A DNA stretch of 64,000 nt from Undaria pinnatifida (taxonomy: Eukaryota > Sar > Phaeophyceae > Laminariales > Alariaceae). The notes under the pieces were generated by a model, which saw nothing but the letters and a program-made list of their open reading frames with translations, made no database searches and was not told where the DNA came from. The position numbers and the translations under genes were made by a program. The DNA is taken from positions 10,717,785-10,781,784 of the forward strand of contig JABAKD010000009.1 of assembly GCA_012845835.1 (NCBI GenBank). Reading direction: 5' to 3'. Below, in pieces: positions 1-10,345 of this stretch; position 1 is the first letter of the stretch; every line of letters starts with the position of its first letter.

Positions 1-43
1 CTGTGATTTGGTGATGGGGACCTGGACCTACCAGAAAGAAGAA

Positions 44-470
44 AAAGATACACCAGTAGTCGGGAGGAGGACGTGGCTACATATATGTGCCCGTGTGGCA
101 CAACAATAAAGAGTAGGAGTAGGACTCATATAGTAGGAGGACGTGAAATATACAAGGAGGAACGAGACGCGTTGGAGGAGAGATGAGGAAATTAGAGGTG
201 TGTGTGACATGGAAGAGTTTGGTAGACTAGAGAGTAGCGAGGAAACGATCGCTATCCTAGGAGATAGATGGTGGCCGCAGACGGCGAAACAGGACGGGGA
301 TAGGATAAGCAAACAGTTTCTATGTACTGTATGGAGGAAGCGTAATGAGCGCCCAAAGGTTGGAGGTGTCTCCATCAGGAGTAGGAACGGTGCTCCGTCT
401 CGAAAGGAATGCGTGGTCAATGGTCAAATGACTAAGGCAAGCAACCAATGAGTACGCCCCCCCCCGCCCC
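44..470. repeat. Dispersed repeat R1, copy 1
   Basis: It runs from CACCAGTAGTCGGG to AAGGCAAGCAACCAATGAGTACG and a C-run. A diverged copy lies in the next intron (2478-2925) and a short inverted piece at 4540-4700. Both strands have open frames here that are not conserved between copies, so I call this a repeat and not an exon. No terminal repeats are clear; one end always sits at GTACGC next to a poly-C tract. Confidence 0.7.
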
Positions 471-558
471 TCCCTATATCCCCCCCCCCCAATCCCCGCT
501 TCTTGTGTTGAATCCCACTCCGACGGTGGCAATGATATCCTGGAACTTTTGTCTCAAG

Positions 559-726
559 ATCGGCAACCAAATCATCGAAGCTCCCATGGCGTGGCGCTCG
601 CGGTACTTCGAGTACCGCCCTTTCCGAAAGTTGGCGAAGGAATACTTTCGCGACGGCGGAATGTGGACCGCCGCCCCGAAGCCTGAGATGTCGGACGAGC
701 TTTACATTCCGGAGGAGGAGTGGGAG
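559..726 (+). CDS. GATM: Amidinotransferase exon a
   Basis: 56 codons, from [15 protein letters not shown] to PEEEWE. The acceptor is TCTCAAG before 559 and the donor is GTGAGA at 727. It holds the EAPMAWRSR and TAAPKP segments typical of the family. The acceptor was chosen because the family pattern VGNEIIEAP starts here; an upstream in-frame extension is possible but does not match the family. Confidence 0.85.
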
Positions 727-3700
727 GTGAGAACTAACTCAAGCGCTAAGTTCAATGTAGGACTCGAAACGTGGGACAGACAACAGCTTAAAACTATTAA
801 TACAGCAGTAGCAACAACGCCGACACCACCCCCAACAATGACACATACATCAGCACTGGCACCGTCAACAAACAACAACAACAACAACAACAACAACAGA
901 CAAGTCGTTCTACGGTAGCCCCCCCCCCAACTTTTCTTCAACGAAACCATCGGCCTTGGAACCAGCCCCCGGCCGTCCGTATCTCTGCTAAAACACGGTG
1001 CCCACTGTCACCCGAACGTCACCGTTCGATAGTCTTTGGCAAACAAGAACATATATATATGCATATATACGTAAAGATGTTTTTTATCCCATTCATAGCG
1101 TCTTTCCCCGTGTCGAGCAGCCATAAAACGTTCACTGAAGAATATCGCCGTTTTTTTCGTAGGGGGGGGGGGGGTATCGTAAATCAGTCCACTGACAAAA
1201 ACAACACTAACGAAAACAGCAGTAAAGTCACCAACAACAAGTCTAATTTGAATATTAAGTAGCGTTCAAAGAGTGTGATAAATACCATAAACAACAACAA
1301 CAGAGTGGCGGCGAGGCACCGTTGGTTGACCGGTACAACGCACGTAAGAAATACGTGCGTAGACTACATCATGTACATACATACGGGCAATAGTACTATA
1401 GGACCGGAAAATCACTGCATTGTCCTTGCAAAGAAAAAAAAAACGTTGTGCCGCTGACCACGTATCCCGCACGACCCCCTCTGGAACTGGCACTGCCGTG
1501 TCTCTCCTGCAATTGCATTACAGCACTGTTTGTAGCCCCAAAGTCCAAAGTTGTCGAGCGGGATGATCGACAGATGTTTTTGAACGCAGAACTTTTGTTT
1601 TGTTTTTCTATGAATTTTACAGCGTCGAAAGCACCTCATCACCGCAATAATAGTTTTTTCACGTTCAACATCCACGTCCCCGTCCGCGTTGATTTTGACA
1701 TAACCCTCACCTAGAGCAGTGGCATGTCTTAAGCCTTTCTTTTACTACTAACGCAAAATATCATCCCACAGCAGTATCTTCAAGTGAGTTGCCCCCGCCA
1801 CGGTGTGTGCGGGTCAAAACGGATCGCTCTAACCCTTACCCTTGTGCCACATTGCCCCGAGCTAGTTCCTTCCGTGAAATCTCCCCCCCCCACACAAAAA
1901 AGCACATGGTGTGCAGCTTCAAAGGGGGTAGCTATTTCATCGAAACGGCTGCAAAAACCTTCCCACACTATATTTCCGAATTGTCTGCCCCCCCAAAAAA
2001 ATGAACGCGGGCGCGGTGCGTGGTTATAAGCCCTTGTTCCCTGGCCAATGGCGGGGTTCGATTTCGATTCGATTTCGATTTCGATTCGGTTCGGTTGATT
2101 GATTCGTTGGTCGTGATTCTCAGGAGGGCCCCGGGAAGTTTGTGACGACCGAGCACGAACCTGTGTTCGACGCTGCGGAGTTCACGAGGATGGGGAGAGA
2201 CATTTTCTGCCAGAGGTGAGCTGGGTCACGGCGATGGTGATACAGATTGGGATCGAGGTTAACTGCTGTGTGTTTATATAGTATATAGTATATAGTATAT
2301 AGTTTATAGTATAGTATATAGTATAAGTATTAGGGGCTATGGGGGTGGTAGGGGCGGTATTAACCGTCGAAGCCGGCGGTGTTAACCGTCATAGCTGGTT
2401 TTGTTGCGTCTCTTGAGTCCCTCACAAATCCATAGGAGCTACAAGGCGAACGCGAATGTAACCCTCCCTCCACACACACCACCGCACCAGTAGTCGGGTG
2501 GACGAGGAAGAAGGCGCACAGAGCTGCCCTTGTGGCAGCGCAGACCAGAGTAGAGCCCACAAAGTGGGAAGATGTGAACAATAGTACAAGGAGGAACGGA
2601 ATGCACTTCGTAGAGGAAAGATGCGAGGGGAAAAAAACGGGTGTGGTGTGGCCTGGAGAAAGCTTAGTACACAAAATAGTAGTGAGAAAACGATCGCCAT
2701 TGTAGGAGATAGATGTTGTGGCCACAGACGTCCAAAAAGGAAGGAGATAAGATAAGCACCAATATTTATGTAATTTTGAGGAACGAACTGAGGCCCCAAA
2801 TGTTCGAGGTGTCTCTAGTAGGAGTACGAACGGTGCTCCGCCTCTGAAGGGATCTTGCTCAATGGTCAAATGACTAAGGCAAGCAACAAATGAGTACGCC
2901 CCCCCCCCCCCCCCCCCCTTTACCCCCTTTCTGCCTCCCTCCTTTTCTATTTTTGTTTTGGAGGTTACCATGATGGTTATCGAGTAGATCACATTGTGCG
3001 GGGTGGAGAACCTTATCTCCGCACAAGGGGAATGATGGCATCACGTAGTGTGAAAATGGTAAGGTACCCACGAGGCAGTTACATAGTAATATACACCCAT
3101 TGCTGTCTCTCGAGTGGCCACATCAGAAAACAAAGTATAAACTCATTGGCGCTGTCATCCATAAGCCAAGAAAGTAGGCACAAGGTGCCGGAGTCCGTCT
3201 TACGAGCGCTTCTTGGAAGGTTGCAGTTCACCCTTCATGCGACCCGCCGAACACCTCACGGCGCTTCGCGCTTGGTGCAAAGCAATCAATCAACGTCTGC
3301 CTCTGGTTGATGAAAACCCGACGTGCTCTTCGTCGTCCCGGCATGGTAGGGATGCGAGGGGCTATGGTCACGCGACTGCTATGGTAATGAAAAAGACACG
3401 TGCTACAGTCGAGGTATGCCTTTTTTTGGCGAAATGGTTCTGAATGGCGAGGGTCCTTAACCCCCAAATCGTCGAAAAAAATGCGCAATTTTTTTTTGTG
3501 CATGATTTTTCGCGCCGTGTATCTACCTAGGCCATATGGGGATTTATCATCCGGTATCGTTGCAGTTTTATTTTTTTCCTCCTCAAGTCAGTTTTTTGGG
3601 AGAGGTCTTGAAGCTCCGACATTGAGGGGTAGTATTAGAAAAAAAGTGGCTCACCTCTATCGTAGCACGCGTCATCCATGCTGCAGTACACCCCCCCTGC

Positions 3701-6700
3701 CTCCCTCCTTTACCTTCCTTACCCCCCTACCCCCCTCCCTTACCCCCCCCCCCCCCGCTTGCCCCCCTATGCCTTTCTTGTGGGTCCCTTGAATCTGCAA
3801 CGATGTAATCTGTAGGAGCCAAGTGACAAACGAGTTCGGCATCGAGTGGCTCCGACGCCACCTCGGAAGCGAATACCGCGTCCACGTGCTCGACTTCGAG
3901 GTGAGCGAAAATCGACTAACTCTTTTTGTTTTATTGCAGAGATCACACAAGACTCAGTGGTCTGGCGGATAGTGCTATATCGCATAGGACCATTGGTAGT
4001 AATCTAAACCTACGATACACACGATATATATATATATATATCTGTATATTTCCCTGGTTTTACTCGTAACCATGTTTGGTCCTGATTACTACGTCGTTTC
4101 ATGGAACCAGCACTAAAATACATGACTTCTATATAAAATCAAACCTCGGCGGGTGGCTGAGTGGTCTACTGTACTGTAGTCGACAGTGCTGTTTGCTGTT
4201 AATCAGCACCTTGTTTTTTTTTTTGTGTATGCCGTACCGTAGCACCTGCTTCTGCGTACCCCCAACGCCTTCAAACAAGCGAGGGATTTGGTGCACTCCC
4301 CAAGCGTCTTTCTGTTTTATCAGGGAGGGTTTGTAAGACTCTGACAGAGTATCTCTTGTTACTTTTTGTCCTCCTCGGAAAGCGAGGTATTTGCTGCTGC
4401 ACCTCCCACTTTTTATTTTTATTTCTGGCCGCGCGCGTTTAGAGTTTTGACATTTGTTTTGGTGTTTTTTGTTCTCCTCCTTCGCGCCGCCACCCATGAT
4501 TCACTGGCGAAGCCGTTGACAATGCTCCATGAAAGCGATGGGGGAGGGGGTGGGGGGGGGGGCGTACTCCTCTGTTGCTTGCCTCAGTCATCTGACCGTC
4601 GACCACGCATCCCTTTCGAGACGGAGCACCGTCCCTACTCCCCCGACAGAGAGGCAACCCTTACATGTGGGCGCTCAGTACAGTACGTTTCTTCCATGCA
4701 TCACGTTAGAAAGATAAATTATTATTTTATTATTACGTCCTTCCCCCTCGCGGGGCTCGCTTTTTCAACGGCTTGGAGCCGCTACTCGTACCGGGAATGA
4801 CTACAAACAGTGACCGCTTTTTGTGCTTTTCGGGTTAGCGATTTGTACTGCTGTGTGCACCGCAATGGAACGTCGTGTTACGCGGCTGCGCCAAACGCGC
4901 GCTGCGTGCGATAGAAGCATCAATCAAGGTATACCGCTTTTTTTCTCAAAACAAAAAGTATTTTGTTCTGAATAATGCCGGGGCATTAAATAAAAACCCC
5001 TTTGTTAGAGTCCCCCCCAACATCCCTCTCCGGTACTAACTTCGAGTAAAATTTGTCGCCAAACAGGGTTTCCAGTAGTGGATGTCATTCTTGTTTTGTG
5101 TTTGCAATATGAAGAAAAAAAAAAATTGGTTCACCTAGGCCGCCGCATGGGTTTGGTCATCAGATTGGCACTTTCAGTTTTTTTCCTTAGACGACCGGTG
5201 TTGTTGTTTCTTCACGCCAACACGTCCTTGCAGGGAAAAAAAAAACAGTGCACCTTTCTCGCAGCAAGTGTCGTCTACAACCCGCGTTTACGACAGATAG
5301 TAGTAACTGACCCTTCAGGACACTCTCTTTGCTTCAAAGGGGGTTCGCCGCCGCCCCCTTCCCGCGAACACAACCCGGGCTCTCGCTAGATTTAGCTGAC
5401 GACGAATTTGGCTGTCGAACTCCAATGCAAGTACCGGCGAGACACGTGCATAATAGTCTGCGCTGCAGTGTGTGCGCTGCATGCATTCTCGTACACCGCG
5501 ATAACAACGCGGCCCTGCGCTTTGTTTTTGTTTTTGCACATGGGTCCCAAAAGGGCTAGCTAGCCCAATCGCTGTTAATACTGTTGTTATTGACTTGTCC
5601 CCTAAATCTACATGCCTACTCACACGTAGGAAACCCCTTGGTAATAGACCACACGAATTCCACGTATGCGGTCGCCTTTTAACGAGGGTGCAGCGCTGAA
5701 GGGTGCTGAGCCACATGTGCGAGTGGCTTGAAGGAAAATCGGGGATAACAGTGTAGTATTGTAGACTTGGGCATGGGCGACAACGTCGTTGACGAATCCG
5801 TTGACAACGTTACCGCGAATAGCAGCAGCAACCGCAACAGCAGCATCAGCAGTGGCAGCAGCGGCATCAGTACCAGCAGTAGAAGCAGTAGCAGCGGTTG
5901 AAGCAGTTGCAGCAGTTACCAGAAGTAAGCAGCAGTGGGCAGCGGTGGCAGTAGTGACAGCAGTGGCAGCTGACGGTCTCGATCGCCACCCTTCCACCAT
6001 TTGTTCGTTTCCGCACAGGACAAGAATGCCATGCACATCGACGGAACCTTCGTACCGCTGGGTCCCGGAAAGATCCTCGTCAACCCGAAGCGACCCTGCA
6101 TCACCGGGACCCACAAATCTCACTTCACCTACCAGGGGAAATCGAAGGTACCTCGCGATCAATTTGCACGCCTTTCTCATATAGGCCATATTCTTCCGCT
6201 CCTCCCCCTTCCCCCTCCCCTCCCTCCCTCCCTCGATCCGGCCTTCTCTCCCTCCCTCCCTTCCTCCCTCCCTCCCTCCCCTCCCTCCCTCCCTCCCTCC
6301 CTCCCTCCCTCCCTCCCTCGATCCGGCCCTCTCTCCCTCCCTCCCTTCCTCCCTCCCTCCCGTCCCTCCCTCCCTCCCGTCCCTCCCTCCCGTCCCTCCC
6401 TCCCTCCCTCCCTCCCTCCCTCCCTCCCTCCCTCCCTCCCTCCCTCCCTCCCTCCCTCCCTCCCTCCCTCCCTCCCTCCCTCCCTCCCTCCCTCGGCCAT
6501 ATTCTTCCGCTCCTCCCCGCTCCCCCTCCCCTCCCTCCCTCCCTCGATCCGGCCCTCTCTCCCTCCCTTCCTCCCTCCCTACCTCCCTCCCTTCCCTCCC
6601 TCCCTCCCTCCCTCCCTCCCTCCCTCCCTCCCTCCCTCCTCCCTCCCTCCCTCCCTCCCTCCCTCCCTCCCTCCCTCCCTCCCTCCCTCCCTCCCTCCCT

Positions 6701-9159
6701 CCCTCCCTCCCTCCCTCCCTCCCTCCCTCCCTCCCTCCCTCCCTCCCTCCCTCCCTCCCTCCCTCCCTCCCTCCCTCCCTCCCTCCCTCCCTCCCTCCCT
6801 CCCTCCCTCCCTCCCTCCCTCCCTCCCTCCCTCCCTCCCTCCCTCCCTCCCTCCTCCCTCCCTCCCTCCCTCCCTCCCTCCCTCCCTCCCTCCCTCCCTC
6901 CCTCCCTCCCTCCCTCCCTCCCTCCCTCCCTCCCTCCCTCCCTCCCTCCCTCCCTCCCTCCCTCCCTCCCTCCCTCCCTCCCTCCCTCCCTCCCTCCCTC
7001 CCGTCCTCTCTCCCGTCCTCTCTCCCGTCCTCTCTCCCGTCCTCTCTCCCGTCCTCTCTCCCGTCCTCTTTCCCCACCGCCCGTCCTCGCCCTCCCGCCC
7101 TCCCTCCCTCCCTCCCTCCCTCCCTCCCTCAGTTCATCCCCCCCTTTATCCATCCCCCCCTTCCTCCCTGCCCCCTTCCGCCCGCCCGCCCTCTTTCCCT
7201 CCCCGCTACCACTGTTGTGGCCAAACTTCTGCACATGCCCCTTCCTCCCTCTTCCTCCCCGCCGCCGCCACTGGTGCAGCAAAGTTTCTAGACATGCATC
7301 CTGCAAGACAAAAAATACCCCGTCGGTAGTTGCCATCAACAGGTTACAGCACCAGTTCTTTACAACGTGCCACTTCGTTCAAAAATAAAATCTCGCGTAT
7401 TCCACAAAACGACGAAGAAGCGTTAAACATTTTGGTATTTTGTTGTTTGCCACCAAATTAATTAATCCAATCCATCCGAACGGTAATTTTTTACACGTCG
7501 TTTTGTTTTGTTTCGTTCACGGGTACACGAAGGCAATATCTATCGCTCTATTGCTCACTACAGTAGTTGCGCAGTTAGATGCAAACCAAACCGCCACCGT
7601 TTAGATTTTATTGACTGAAAAAATACCTTCGATCGGACAGACCAGTCCGTGTTGCCCGGCTACTTGGGCGGTGGCTAATTACTTTTCCGAAGAGTTTTCA
7701 ATTGTTGTTTGTTTTTTGTTTCTTTCTTCCACTTTTCAACTTGCGACACCCCCCCCCCCGGGAGAGATTTCAAGCCACAACCACATCCCCAAACGGGAAG
7801 CTTGCTCAAAACGAAATTTGTGTTTTTTTGTTTTCTTGACCACGCCGATTGAAGGCGCCGAGATGGCGTGAGTTGGCAAAACCTCGATGGAAATCGACGA
7901 GCGGTAGGCACTTATGAGCCATGCGTGCGACACACATAGAAGCAGGTACTGGGGGGGGAGGGAAGGCATCTGTGGGCCTCGACTTATCCAGTAGGTCGCT
8001 CAGGGGAAAAAGTCCCACGAGCTGAGTAAAGGCGGTGGGGAGGGGGGAGGGGTGTACTCAATTCATAGATAGCCGTAGTCGTATGTCTATATGTGGGGGG
8101 GGGAGTACTCAGTTTATGCGCACATGCAAACCTCTCTGCGTGCCCAAGTTCTCACAACTAAATTATCATATTTTTCTTTACCTCTTGCTCAAACGCGAAC
8201 CAAAACACGACCTCAAAACACGACCCCCCCCCCCCCCCAACAAAACACGACTGACCCCAAAACGTGCGCAGGAGTACATGCTCCCGGAGATGTTCAAGGG
8301 GTGGGAAATCTTCATCGCGGAATCGCCGGTGCTCCCGGACACACACCCCTTGTACTTCACCAGCCCGTGGACGGCGAGCTGCAACGTCCTCCTCCTAGAC
8401 CAGAAGCGAGTGGTCTGCGAGGCCTCCGAGGGGCCGACCATCCGCGCCTTTGAGAACTGGGGCTTCGAAGTGGTCAAGGTATGCGGCTTTCTGTTTTTGT
8501 GGATGTGGTGGTTGATGGTAGTGGTGGAGGCGATGGTGGTAGTTGATGGTGACGGTGGTGTTGGTGGGAGTTGGTGGTGGTGGTGGTAGTTAGTGGCGGT
8601 AGTGATGGTGTGTGGCGGTTGTGGTAGTTGGTGGTAGTTGGTGGTAGTTGGTGGTGGTCGTTGTAGTGGTGGTGTTTGTTGTTGTTGGTCGGGGCGGGGG
8701 CGGTGGTGGTAGTTTGTGGAGGTGGTTGGAGTAGTAGTTGGTAGTTCGTCGTGATGGTGATAGTGTTGGTGGTAGAGGCGGCCGCGGTTTTCCACTCCAA
8801 ATAAAGCCACTGTAACATAGTAGGTGTGTGCTTACAGTTTGGCGTTTTTCTTTGCGTTCCGCACTGGTGGCCGGGGGGACGGAAGCAGACGGAACGGCAG
8901 GGAAGGGAAGGCAGGGGTTGTGGAGCGGCTCGAAGGTTCTTAATCTCCCAACAGAGCACAAGTCGTCGCGGGGAGAGCCCCGGAGATCAAGGCCCATTAT
9001 TAAGATTGAACGAATAAAACTGAAAGCCCTTGCTTGTATTTCTTGCCCAAAAACCGTCAAATGCAGGTGCCGTTCCGCCACTTCTTGCCTTTCGGAGGTT
9101 CCTTCCACTGCGCCACCTGCGACGTCCGCCGCAAGGGCACCCTTGAGTCGTACTTCTAA
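559..9159 (+). CDS. GATM: Glycine/inosamine-type amidinotransferase (GATM/AGAT family), 3' six exons
   Basis: CDS join 559-726, 2124-2215, 3816-3900, 6019-6147, 8272-8478, 9067-9159; partial at the 5' side, about 257 residues. The family moves an amidino group from arginine to an acceptor amine (glycine in AGAT, giving guanidinoacetate) through a cysteine intermediate. Seen: [11 protein letters not shown], then EPVFDAAEF (catalytic Asp), AMHIDGTF (catalytic His), and [13 protein letters not shown] (nucleophile Cys), in family order and spacing. All five splice junctions keep frame with GT-AG borders (phases 0,2,0,0,0). Human AGAT is 423 residues, so roughly the first 160-170 residues lie left of the window. 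The VPFRHF..FGGSFHC ending resembles, from memory, bacterial and cyanobacterial amidinotransferases more than the vertebrate enzyme, so the acceptor substrate is open. No operon or partner gene is visible. Confidence 0.93.
904..1189. mobile_element. MITE family M1, copy A (diverged)
   Basis: It starts at GTTCTACGGTAGCCCCCC and ends in a G-run plus TATCGTAAATC, a decayed inverted copy of the start. It shares the terminal pattern, and interior text (ATTTCAG/CTGAAAT with GACGTC blocks), with 42669-42985, 50950-51239 and 51511-51740. It lies in the first visible intron of the amidinotransferase gene. No coding capacity. Confidence 0.6.
1190..2123. other. Rest of intron a-b
   Basis: No gene recognised. 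Contains short ORFs on both strands with no family resemblance, an A-run near 1433, a C-run near 1881 and a GATTTCGATTTCGATTC simple repeat at 2056-2095 just upstream of exon b. Confidence 0.6.
2124..2215 (+). CDS. GATM: Amidinotransferase exon b
   Basis: 30 codons plus 2 nt, from [13 protein letters not shown] to GRDIFCQ. The acceptor is TTCTCAG before 2124 and the donor GTGAGC at 2216. The Asp of EPVFDAAEF corresponds to the first member of the catalytic triad. It ends in phase 2, completed by the first base of the next exon to give Arg. Confidence 0.93.
2272..2330. repeat. (TATAGTA)n simple repeat
   Basis: TATATAGTATATAGTATATAG-type microsatellite about 60 bp after the exon b donor, in the intron. 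Confidence 0.9.
2478..2925. repeat. Dispersed repeat R1, copy 2
   Basis: Same orientation as copy 1 and aligned with it from CACCAGTAGTCGGG through CGGTGCTCCG to GGCAAGCAACAAATGAGTACG and a C-run of about 17. By eye roughly 70-75% identical. Intronic. Confidence 0.7.
3176..3394. repeat. Dispersed repeat R2, copy 1
   Basis: GCACAAGGTGCCGGAGTCCG to ATGGTAATGAAAAAG. Homologous to 53420-53625 in the same orientation (shared blocks TTCACCCTTCATGCG, CACCTCACGGCGCT, GAAAACCCGACGTGCTC). Origin unknown. It abuts MITE M2 at 3395. Confidence 0.7.
3395..3673. mobile_element. MITE family M2, copy 1
   Basis: The ends are inverted: GACACGTGCTACAGTCGAGGT at the left, and CACCTCTATCGTAGCACGCGTC at the right reading inward as the complement of GACGCGTGCTACGATAGAGG. 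The interior matches 49738-50033 (ATCCGGTATCGTTGCAGTTTTATTTTT, GAGGGGTAGTATTAG). It is non-coding, lies in the intron upstream of exon c, and belongs to a family with at least seven more copies between 43.7 and 50.9 kb. Confidence 0.8.
3816..3900 (+). CDS. GATM: Amidinotransferase exon c
   Basis: 85 nt: one base to complete the Arg codon, then 28 codons, [16 protein letters not shown] to VLDFE. The acceptor is TCTGTAG before 3816 and the donor GTGAGC at 3901. It matches the family stretch SQVTN.LGIEW.RRHL. Confidence 0.93.
3901..6018. other. Intron c-d contents
   Basis: Besides R1 copy 3 this intron holds a (TA)n tract at 4024-4042, a lone tRNA A-box-like GGTGGCTGAGTGGTC near 4150 without a B box, and a region of CAG/GCA-rich imperfect repeats at 5818-5975 just before exon d. 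No second gene is supported. Confidence 0.6.
4540..4700 (-). repeat. Dispersed repeat R1, partial inverted copy 3
   Basis: Inverted relative to copies 1 and 2: a G-run followed by GCGTACTCCTCTGTTGCTTG and GAGACGGAGCACCGT. It keeps only the poly-C-proximal end. Intronic (between exons c and d). Confidence 0.65.
6019..6147 (+). CDS. GATM: Amidinotransferase exon d
   Basis: 43 codons, [18 protein letters not shown] to YQGKSK. The acceptor is CCGCACAG before 6019 and the donor GTACCT at 6148. It contains the MHID motif whose His is catalytic, and the LVNPKRPC stretch. About 70 bp after the donor the intron becomes a long CCCT array. Confidence 0.94.
6215..7131. repeat. Very long (CCCT)n array in amidinotransferase intron
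   Basis: More than 900 bp of near-perfect CCCT repeats, GGGA on the other strand. Two longer blocks are embedded: GGCCATATTCTTCCGCTCC at 6184 and again at 6495 (~311 bp apart), and CGATCCGGCC at about 6233, 6318 and 6545, so parts of the array were copied in larger steps. Open frames of >400 codons across it are by-products of the 4 bp repeat. The GGGA strand can form G-quadruplexes. Confidence 0.97.
7002..7070. repeat. 12-bp tandem repeat CCGTCCTCTCTC
   Basis: About six copies of CCGTCCTCTCTC at the right end of the CCCT array, followed by a pyrimidine-rich tail to about 7205. Confidence 0.9.
8272..8478 (+). CDS. GATM: Amidinotransferase exon e
   Basis: 69 codons, [14 protein letters not shown] to FEVVK. 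The acceptor is GTGCGCAG before 8272 and the donor GTATGC at 8479. It holds the [14 protein letters not shown] and [11 protein letters not shown] segments, which match the DDHPLW and NVLMLDEKRVM blocks of animal AGAT. Confidence 0.94.
8489..8762. repeat. GGT/GTT-rich imperfect triplet region
   Basis: Imperfect GTGGTGGT, TTGGTGGTAG and GATGGTG repeats immediately after the exon e donor. The threonine/histidine-rich frames on the other strand are repeat artefacts. Confidence 0.85.
9067..9159 (+). CDS. GATM: Amidinotransferase terminal exon
   Basis: 30 codons plus [14 protein letters not shown] to LESYF. The acceptor is AATGCAG before 9067. The Cys in GGSFHCATC is the nucleophile that carries the amidino intermediate. 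The protein ends at ESYF, close to the LQSYL-type end of the family, so the C-terminus looks complete. Confidence 0.94.
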   Translation: MPFRHFLPFGGSFHCATCDVRRKGTLESYF

Positions 9160-10345
9160 GGCCAACTTGCTCCAGAGGGGGCGCTTCCGGACGTTTTCGG
9201 TGTTTATTCGCCGCTATTCGACGTTTTTCGGGGATTTTCGACGTTTTTCGGCGTTGTTTTTGTTGCCACGACGGCGGCTTTAAGCCACGATGGCAGCGGA
9301 ACTCCTCCTCAACGGGCGGACGGGTGTTGCCTCCGAATAAGGAAGATGGTCGAAGTGTACACGCGTGCGCATGCATGGCTACGAACCCTTCCGCTCTTGA
9401 GAACCAAGAACGCCCAAACCGAAACACGCATGAACTCCCAAAAATATGCAAGCGTATGTTCTGGTGGTAAGAGCAGCTGCAGCAGCAAAGTGGTAGTTGG
9501 TGGGCGTTCGCGTTAGATTCTCTGCTGACCTTGTTGGTGCAGGCAGCGCGCCTAAAGGATGGAGTCGGATGCGGTGTGGTAAGGTGGGAACGGGCGGGGG
9601 GGGTGAGGGGTAGAGGAAGGGTTCAATTGGTGGCGGGACGGACGCAGCGAAAGCCGTAGTTTTTCTGGATGAAACGACTTGGAAAGCTAGGTGAAGGGGA
9701 GCTGTCCCCCCCCCCCGCGCGCACGCGCGTACTCCCGGCCCACCCAAACAAAAATGTTGGATGGATGATGGGGTCGTGATGCGACGGCGTGCGCGCCAGC
9801 TTTGAACGCGAGATTTACGCTACCACACACTATTAATAGACTACGTAGTCCGTCTTTCCGATACACAAAGGGATACGGATACCTGGGTATGAGCCCTAGA
9901 TGAGGATGGAAAACCGACTTCGTCCATGGTTTTACTTCTTGTGTTGATGTTGTTCGTATACGAGTATTATACAGGCTGGTTCAAGTAAAAAAGCCCAAAT
10001 TCTCTCCCCCACTAATACCGCTCGCAATATCTAGCCAAAGAGTGAATATTTGGTGTCATAGTGACCCCCATGACCGGTGGAAGAGGGTGACATGGGCATT
10101 TATTTTCAAACCGGCCTCGGGCTGTCTCCAGGAGCGAAATTCGTATCTACCAATGAGAGGCCTTCAATTTTTCCATAATATCAGGCTTTTCCCAGCGGAG
10201 GCGAAAAACAAAGTTGCGCCGCATTTTGCACGATCCGGTTGAACGTACTCCAAGGCATATCTGTAGAATTTTTCGCGCGAAAAAGTCGATAATCTGTCCC
10301 GCCTGACGGTGTGTTCAGCTTTAAGCTCTTTACGAACGAGTATCG
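9160..10345. other. Region downstream of the amidinotransferase gene
   Basis: No gene recognised. Holds a short TTTTCGACGTTTTTCGG duplication near 9200-9250, a C-run followed by alternating GCGCGCACGCGCG near 9705-9730, and otherwise unique-looking sequence up to the satellite. Confidence 0.5.

Noticed and set aside
143-451. Upstream exon of the amidinotransferase gene
   Set aside because: The stretch is a dispersed repeat also found at 2478-2925; its frame does not match the family sequence expected before IGNQIIEAP.
28-2992. Conserved minus-strand protein shared by the two R1 copies
   Set aside because: Similar peptides (GAPF.LLL.ETP.TFG) appear, but the frame shifts between copies, so the likeness is only from shared repeat DNA.
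4145-4215. Possible tRNA (GGTGGCTGAGTGGTCTA)
   Set aside because: A-box-like string only; no B box, T arm or acceptor stem downstream.
5620-7339. Open frames of 400-485 codons on both strands (GREGGREGG / LPPSLPPS)
   Set aside because: They are the CCCT repeat read in frame; a 4-bp repeat without stop triplets is open in every frame.
8035-8589. 184-codon + frame
   Set aside because: It is exon e of the amidinotransferase gene with intron read-through at both ends.
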